Notes under the pieces: model-generated | The model's database searches: none | Seen by the model: only the letters and a program-made list of their open reading frames with translations | Told to the model about the DNA's origin: nothing | Made by a program: the position numbers and the translations under genes | Assembly (NCBI GenBank): GCA_030062745.1 | Contig: CP099849.1 | Span: 20,793,144 to 20,857,143, forward strand | DNA: 64,000 nt | Direction: 5' to 3' | Origin: Capitulum mitella | Lineage: Eukaryota > Arthropoda > Thecostraca > Pollicipedomorpha > Pollicipedidae | In this document: piece after piece, positions 57,358-64,000 of the stretch | How the letters are laid out: every line of letters begins with the position of its first letter | Position numbering within the stretch: the stretch's first letter is position 1

Positions 57358-58649
57358 CTGAACAGAAACGTCAGCTGAAATCAGAACGCGGGCGGTGAGT
57401 CCCAGCTCGCCGCCGTCGGTCTGTCAATTCCCGACGGCACGGCATTGTTCGGCGCCGACGGCTCCTCGTCTGCAAGCAAGACGAAAAGAAACGCAAATTA
57501 AAACCCACCGCGAGGTCATAAAGAAGCTGCGCTGAGGTAGCTTGGCATTTTCGGGCGGGCACACGAAACGCCATTGTTAACTGCACTGGCAGGAAGGCAC
57601 CGTAATCCCGCGAAAAAATGAAACAACCCGCCACTGGCATCCACTGCTGGCATCCACCGTTGGCGCCGGAGACGCCGCCCTCACCGGGCCAGAGGCAGGG
57701 GACCAGTCGGGCCGGCTGGCGGCCGGCGCCGCGCTCCTCCCGTGCTCGGCCGGCCGGCCGACCCACTCACCGTGCTGCGCGCCCGGCCGCCCTCGGCGCC
57801 GACTGTAGCTGGCGTAGCTGGACAACTCCGGCTCGGCGGCGTACTCCTCGTGCCGGCCCTCGTGGTACTGGTACTGGGTCGGGTCGTAGCCGCCGTAGCC
57901 GGCGTATTCGCCCTCGGACGGGAAGCCGGAGCCGGCCTTGCCGTACTCGAACAGGTTGTCCAGCGGGCCGAAGAACGACAGACCCAGCGACTTGTACAGC
58001 TCGCCGACCTTGGCCAGCGCGATAATGGCAATCCTGAGAATAATGAATACCCGAGTAATGATACACGGTCACTTGGAGCAGTAAACCTGTATGATGACTA
58101 CAGGCTGATCACGGGCAGCAGGAAATCTATGTCATTATGACGGCCTGGTGTTTTTTTTTTGGGGGGGGAAAGGGTTCATACTAAGAGCGTTGTTCCCCTT
58201 GTAGTTCCATTTCTCACCATTCGACTACTCATGAAGTTTTTTACTTCTCCTTTCAATAAAAAACATCAGATACTCGCTGCAGAACACTGGTAGACGAATT
58301 CAATGTGGCATGGAAGCCAGATATTTTTTCCTTTAGTCTAATCTCTCCTCAAATGTAGTATCCTCGCCGGATTTCAGCATGAAAACGACAAATGGCAACG
58401 ATTTTCAGGCGATCTTGGCGATTTCCTGATACCTGCGTACGAAGAGGCTATAAAATTATGTTGTCCACTGATTCACATCCGGTGTCGTCTACGACTAACT
58501 CGAGCCTCTGGAGAAAGTTGACCCCGTGCGTGCATGACTCCGCGCGTCCGGCTGGGCCCACCATAAGCATCCAAGCTCGGTGATCATCCGACAATGACGT
58601 AACGGGCTAGAATCGTGACTAGCGCTACGCCAGTAATTAATAATATATG

Positions 58650-58685
<36 letters not shown>

Positions 58686-60375
58686 CTTATTATGAATAGG
58701 ACGTAAGCCCAAAACATCTGAAGGTTGAGGGTGCAAATAATCTATAAAACAATGTGTTCCGTAATCAACGGATGCACCCTCGTTTGTCACATTCGTCCTC
58801 TCCGCCGGCACAATCAACTCACACGAGAGCCGCGATGGCGATGCCCGGCGTGGCGGCGACGATTGCAGCCTTGATCTTGACCAGCTTAAACGGCAGCGCC
58901 GCCAGCAGGCTCTTCAGCACCAGCGACTTGCCGGCGACGCCCGCCCCGGCGGCGCGGGATTCGCCGTCCTCGGCGGTCGCTGGGAGGCCTGAGGGGAGTC
59001 GGAACCTCGGGTCAAACGATGCGTCTCCAGGGCACGGTATTAAGGGACCATGTCGTACGTGGGCATTGGCGTTTGGTTTTGCTTCTTAATCGCAGTGTTT
59101 ATGACGTGAAACTATCACGAACATAAAATAATAAGGCAACACCCAAGAATGTGTCTCGACATTCATATCATTGGGCATTCTGAGAGGGCACGTGGATAAT
59201 ACTGAGAAGACGTCGGCAGTATAGTTCCTGTCCCACTCATCAAGACCATAATGCGACATTTTCTTCCGGTCAAGTCCTCAGAGGTCGGTGAAGATTAGGA
59301 ATCCCGTGCAGTGCCATACGACGTTAGAGGCTTAAAACCGGCTCCCCGTGGGAGCTCAGACTCACTGTAACCTCAGTATAGTTCCCTTTACCTTTAAACA
59401 TGAGCCACAAGACTTTTTTGACAAGGAAAAAAAGACTATCAGTTAAAACCCAGTGTCAATGGCGCTGTGTTTTTGGACAAAATAACTTAAGTTTTGGTTA
59501 CGAACAAAAACAGCTGTTCTGCTCCGTCACTCAATGGTTTAATGGAGACCGCCATTAATATTAACGGATTTTCAAGCATACCAACGCACCTTAAGACCTT
59601 GCTTGGCGTCAGTCATCAGGTACATCAAAATCTGAGAGGAATCGTAGCCACTAATCAGCTGACGATAATGAAGGTTGGTCTCATTCAAACCCATAATAAA
59701 AAGGAAAGAAAAGATACCACCACTTCCTAGTGAACACTGCTCAAAATACCTACAGTTTTACACATCACTGTAGCGATTTTAGACAGTCCCGTTCACTATA
59801 TTCATGTCACATAGCCTACTAATACACTAATAATACAACGTTGCTTGCCTCTCATGAAGTGATCTTTGATACGGCTCGCAGTGAGATCGACCTCAATCTT
59901 TATTTTTTAAGAGGAGTGACAAAAAACGTTGGAGGCTAAAAAAAACATAGCAGGAATCTTAAGGCCTGAATTGTTTCCATACATTGTTATTCTGCAGGCA
60001 GGAACAAAGTACATGAAACATTAGTAACTTAGTGGAAATTATTAATGCTATTAGTGACACAAAACGGAGGTTTTTCATCAACAACTTTAACTGCAGCCTT
60101 GAAGAGTGAACATAATCCGACCCGAAAGCGGGTGGCTTTGCGTTAAATCTCTGTGTCCCAGGAGCCGGCCGTCCACGGGAATTCCCCGCTTTAGCCGACG
60201 CCCAGTGACCCCGCGGTCCGTAATCGTCCGTCAGTGCCGTCTAACCAGTTCCGTGGTACAGGTGCCGCGGGCTGTACGGCAATGCACCGTGCCATTGCGT
60301 CTGTGCAGCGCTGGATCTCGGTTGACCGCGAACAATGGCATAAAATATAAATATGCATAAAACGCCCCCTGATCT

Positions 60376-60473
<98 letters not shown>

Positions 60474-60504
60474 AAAGGCAGGCAGTGTGATACTATCATA
60501 TCCC

Positions 60505-60567
<63 letters not shown>

Positions 60568-60801
60568 TATATAATAAAACGTGTATAAACTATGTATATA
60601 TGTACATGTATATCATATGGATAAAACGCCCTCATCCGTCTGACCACGGGTCTGCCGCCCCGACCAGTCTGTCCAGTACTTACCATGACGGACGGCCGTG
60701 GTCTTTCCGGCAGCGGCAGCCTGGGGCCCTGAGGTGGCCTCTGACCAAGCGACGATGGCACAAAGTGCCAGCAGGCAGATAAATGTCGCCGAAAGACGCA
60801 T
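57358..60801 (-). CDS. Small secreted protein, unknown family (four coding exons)
   Basis: Exons: 60801-60684 (ATG and signal peptide), 58988-58823, 58033-57771, and 57469-57358 with stop TGA at 57383-57381. Splice sites are G|gtaagt; ccctcag|GC; GT|gtgagt; ttctcag|G; G|gtgagt; ttgcag|AC. Phases agree throughout, giving 211 residues. [19 protein letters not shown] is a signal peptide. Exon 2 encodes a Lys/Ala/Leu-rich stretch ([19 protein letters not shown]) running into a long hydrophobic segment across the exon 2/3 junction. Then comes a Tyr/Gly/Glu-rich tail ([18 protein letters not shown]), a basic SRRRGR, and an Asn/Pro end. I recognise no named domain; membrane-active or cuticle-associated roles are only possibilities. 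A donor CAG|gtgagc follows the stop, so the 3' untranslated region is spliced. ctttctttgcag ends 5 bases before the ATG, so a 5' untranslated exon is likely too. Confidence 0.75.
58652..58682. repeat. AT microsatellite in intron 2 of the secreted-protein gene
   Basis: (TA)n of about 30 bases. Confidence 0.95.
60376..60475. repeat. AT microsatellite in intron 1 of the secreted-protein gene
   Basis: Long (TA)n with a CATATACATATATA end; overlapping Ile/Tyr ORFs are artefacts. Confidence 0.95.
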
Positions 60802-60849
60802 GATCTCTGCAAAGAAAGGCAGTCAGTGCGACACTATCATATTCCTACT
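60474..60849. repeat. 35-bp direct repeat flanking exon 1 of the secreted-protein gene
   Basis: AAAGGCAGGCAGTGTGATAC... at 60474-60508 and AAAGGCAGTCAGTGCGACAC... at 60815-60849 match at about 31 of 35 positions. On the minus strand the second copy supplies the polypyrimidine tract just before the start codon, and the first lies inside intron 1. This suggests a local duplication around exon 1. Confidence 0.85.
60508..60600. repeat. Second AT microsatellite in intron 1 of the secreted-protein gene
   Basis: (AT)n directly following the first copy of the 35-bp direct repeat at 60474-60508. Confidence 0.95.
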
Positions 60850-63428
60850 GTTGACTGACTACGAAAACACCAGTCAATGGAGGACGTAGCATATACACAA
60901 CAATCTCAAAAACTATGGAAAGTGTAAGCAACTGTCGCTGCGCTGGGTACGTGAAGTCACAGGATATACGAATTACTTTTCCGGCACTAAGACAGACATA
61001 ACCCACGAAATGATCTGACATTTGCTTCTAATCGGAAGAAATTATGCAAGACCCATATCGTAGGTAATTTAATTACGCTCGTATTGACATTTCTATTCAG
61101 CTGCCATAAGATCAGTGCTAAGAGCCCATTGATTCCACAGGCCAAGGTATGTCAAATTGTGCCGAAATATTTGGGCTGTTTATGACATAAAACGACCCTA
61201 ACAAGTCACGTGTGCACTTCGGGAAAATCGTTTAATTGCGCCAAGGTTGTCTTCTAATAGCAATTATTACCATTATTACCCCGCATTATCGGATCAAGTG
61301 ATCGGGATATCCTTAATACCAATGAATCATGTATTATTGATATACACTACTACAACTGATATCGTATAATTATGATATATATTATATGTGTTATGTTGAT
61401 GATATGATACTGACTGGTATATATAACAGTCTCTCTATCAACAGACACTAATCCGGGATGATCTTGTGATCTGGCACCTCTGGATCACGAACCACTGACA
61501 TCTTGAAGTTCGAGCACTCATGCCCGCTTACCTGAATAGTATTCCAAGAGTTGCCACCTCCGCCTGAGCTGCCACCGTTCTGTGACAGGACCGCCGCGAG
61601 GCCGGCAAATATATCACGCGGCCCTTCACCGCTTCCGACCGGACAGCAGACTGTCGAACCACGCGACCCGGATCGGCGCCGCGCCACAGGCCCGTCCCTA
61701 CCCCTCCCCCTCCCCGCCCGGCGGCGGGTCCGGTCCGACCGGCCGCCGCGCGACCCTGCATTGCCAAAGCCGGCGAGACGATGATAGGCCACCGGTGCGT
61801 CACCGGAAGCTGCCAGCGGCCGGCGCCGCGCGCTGGCGCAACGTTTACGGGCGCGCGCGCCGTCGGCCGGACCGGTTGAGAAGGGCCGGGCGGCGCCGCG
61901 GCGGGGTTGCGCTGGGCGCCGTCAATGTGGGTCGCGTCGCGGATGTTGCGTTGCGCTGTGGCGGATGTTGCGCTGTTTGGTTCCGGGCCCCGTGGCCCAG
62001 GCATTTGTTCCAGGAGTTTTATGATCTGTGAATTAGGCAGTGCAAAAGGGGGACATAAAAACTGGGGTATGGAAAGGGCCTTCGAGTAGCGGTGGGCATC
62101 AGTGCAGCAAGATTTCCGAAGGAGATGGGACCAGAGCCACTTTTTGCAAATGTCAGTCCATTCGTTAGCGCAGGGTTAATGTTCAAAGTTGGTAAGGTCG
62201 CCGGCTTTTCCGCACACTATCGGCCATTTGTAGCACCAGTGTATTCGAGAAAGTCATTGGCGCCATATGACCAAGAAGTCCGGACGCCAGAAATCAATCA
62301 TCATTGAATAAAGATCAAGCAAGATCTCAAAAAGTACAAAGCTGTAAAACAATATCGTCCTTATGACGCGATTTTGACACTGCAGTGGATAAGCATGACC
62401 TGATTTAAACAAAATGTGCAAGTACCACGGGATAATAAAAATTTGACTATGTTGTTCTGTTTGGTAAACGGATGACGGAGTTTACTGTTGAAAAACATTG
62501 TGGCGTCCAATGTCCTCTCCTTTAGCAAGTCAGGCTTAAAGTGTTCCAGACACAAAGATGAAACCCTGAAACAAATGCCACCCCTCCCTTGAAACAGTGG
62601 TAAAATGTATATATTTTACGGAGGAATCTCGGACATCTTCAGCGCTGAATACTCGTGCAGGCTGCATACAATTTAATGTTCGGTAATGCGGCCAATTCAC
62701 GCTGAAAAGAAATCTGACTAAAAACTTGCATCGCCAAAGCGCGGACAGAATTGTGGACATCTAATGAATATTTTTTCGGGTAATAGGGGAAAGTGGTGCA
62801 AAATATGGGGAAAAACATGCTACATAGTTTGTGGAAGCCGCGTTGACCTACATAAGATGAATATTTGTAGGCAAATTGGGTGACCCTTTTGTTGCGGGTG
62901 TGTCAAATGAAGAGGGCTGGTGATCCCAAACCAACGGCAACATAATGTCGGCATCAAACCCTCAAGCCACCAAACCCCAAAATTTTTTGGATAATTTTCA
63001 CAGTTAGGATGGAAAATTGGTTACATTTTCGGGTAGACCTTTCACTTGAAGGATTACTTCTGGAGAAAGGTCCGATGGAAATCAGATAACAAATAAGGGT
63101 GATTCCTATAGGCAAAATCCAAAGATAATTCTTGGCTGCCGTACACTCCGGATAGAATTTATGGGCAAACAGGCAGAGGCGTCGTGTCATCCATTCCAAC
63201 GTCGGGTTCCACCCGCTAACGGGGATGGGTTTCATTTTAATTCTGTCAATACCGCAGAACAGAAAGGCCTGCGCGGTGCTTGTTATGAGATTCCCCGAGC
63301 CCCACGCTTCGTAGGCAGCTGCTCATTGAGTCATGGAGAAGCAATGTTGGTTGCGAAAATGCAATAAGTGGGTTGCGTGGAGGGTGATTAGGACGACTGG
63401 AAGGAAGTACAGGGTTTTCCTCACGAGC
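60850..63428. other. Gene-poor right flank with a CpG-rich patch
   Basis: 61600-61960 is CpG-rich, with GCGCGCGCGCC and clustered CCGGCCGG words, and could be an upstream promoter region for a gene not resolved here. The overlapping Arg/Pro/Gly-rich ORFs have no domain. The remainder shows nothing recognisable. Confidence 0.4.
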
Positions 63429-63467
63429 GATTAGGAGCCAAAACGTTGCACGTTTTGGCTCCTAATC
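63429..63467. repeat. Perfect hairpin with 18-bp arms
   Basis: GATTAGGAGCCAAAACGT (63429-63446) and its exact reverse complement (63450-63467) are separated by TGC. Symmetry stops abruptly at both outer ends. Confidence 0.95.
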
Positions 63468-64000
63468 CGTTTTACGCCCGTTTTACAATTTCATGCCGTG
63501 TCCCGGGCCAACGATGTAAAGCGTAAGCACTGAAGACAGACGGATGCAAGATTTTCTGGATGGGAATACGGTTACACTTCAAAGCCTGGAAAAGGAAGAC
63601 TAGCCTGAAACTGCACGTAAAATGTTGAAGTTTTCCGATTTCCTGATGATGAAAAGCGAAGAGGCTCATGTCACTACCGTGTTCATCCCCATTCCTCACC
63701 GATACGTGCCTGTTGACCCGTAGATTGTCAGCGACTTGATCCAAATTTCTTTCAGATGCGTGGCTACTCCAACAAAAATCATAAATTTTGCAGACGTACG
63801 GACGCCATCAGTGACGAAGAGTTCACTCAGCACTGTCACTGCAAACTCATGGTTTGCCGGTGGAGATGCTAGGTACCACCTAGAAGACAGCAGAGACAGA
63901 AAGCAGTGAAGTTCTGTCTTCCACTGACCTGAGGGGTCACTAGATGGCATGAGGGTGTCACATCATTATTTGGACAAGGAAAAGACGTGTTACACGTTCG
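63468..64000. other. No recognisable feature
   Basis: Only short ORFs without signatures up to the window edge. Confidence 0.45.

Noticed and set aside
57371..57825. 131- and 82-residue minus ORFs over the secreted-protein gene's exons 3 and 4
   Set aside because: They read through intron 3; the spliced frame with consistent phases is preferred.
60191..60499. Tyr/Ile-repeat ORFs in the secreted-protein intron
   Set aside because: Translation of an AT microsatellite.
61448..62004. Arg/Gly-rich ORFs on both strands
   Set aside because: CpG-rich patch; low-complexity translations without homology signal.

Overview
This is a eukaryotic nuclear window: coding sequence is split by GT-AG introns, most of the DNA is non-coding, and AT microsatellites and short transposon relics are abundant. 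Gene content (integrin alpha with a GFFKR tail, a Zic/odd-paired zinc-finger gene whose fifth finger has the C-x4-C spacing I associate with insect odd-paired, complex I subunit NDUFA2) points to an invertebrate and most likely an arthropod, possibly a crustacean. Three of the four recognisable genes use strongly GC-ending codons, while NDUFA2 lies in AT-rich DNA and uses AT-ending codons. No prokaryotic features (operons, CRISPR) are present.

Layout. 1-2353: 3' part of an integrin alpha gene on the + strand, one long uninterrupted coding block that runs off the left edge. 2354-14727: gene-poor DNA with small tandem duplications, a hairpin, a complete 8-bp-target-site MITE (7721-7994), a tRNA-like SINE candidate (about 9100-9360), a long AT microsatellite, and a badly decayed minus-strand transposase-like gene (about 10240-12430). 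14728-15757: NDUFA2, three exons on +, with a one-base frame break in exon 2. 15758-28657: mostly repeats, including a MITE with perfect target-site duplication (19223-19499), a GC-rich dispersed repeat (two copies), a GGCTAGCC-rich element and a CpG-rich patch. 28658-45843: a Zic/odd-paired gene on the minus strand with two coding exons separated by a 16-kb intron; the intron holds a LINE reverse-transcriptase fragment, MITEs, two CpG-rich islands and a 16-bp octamer palindrome. 46000-57357: repeats, a possible orphan terminal exon (52318-52548) and a truncated tRNA-Leu relic. 57358-60808: a four-exon minus-strand gene for a small secreted protein of no family I recognise. 60850-64000: gene-poor, with a CpG-rich patch and a perfect 18-bp-arm hairpin.

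The most coherent system found is a set of short non-autonomous DNA transposons whose ends begin with CAG and which are flanked by 8-bp duplications, as expected of hAT elements. Six copies of one family and three or four of a second can be read. Several carry internal AT microsatellites. A decayed transposase-like gene is in the same window, but I could not link it to the MITEs by terminal repeats. The genes themselves do not form an evident functional cluster.
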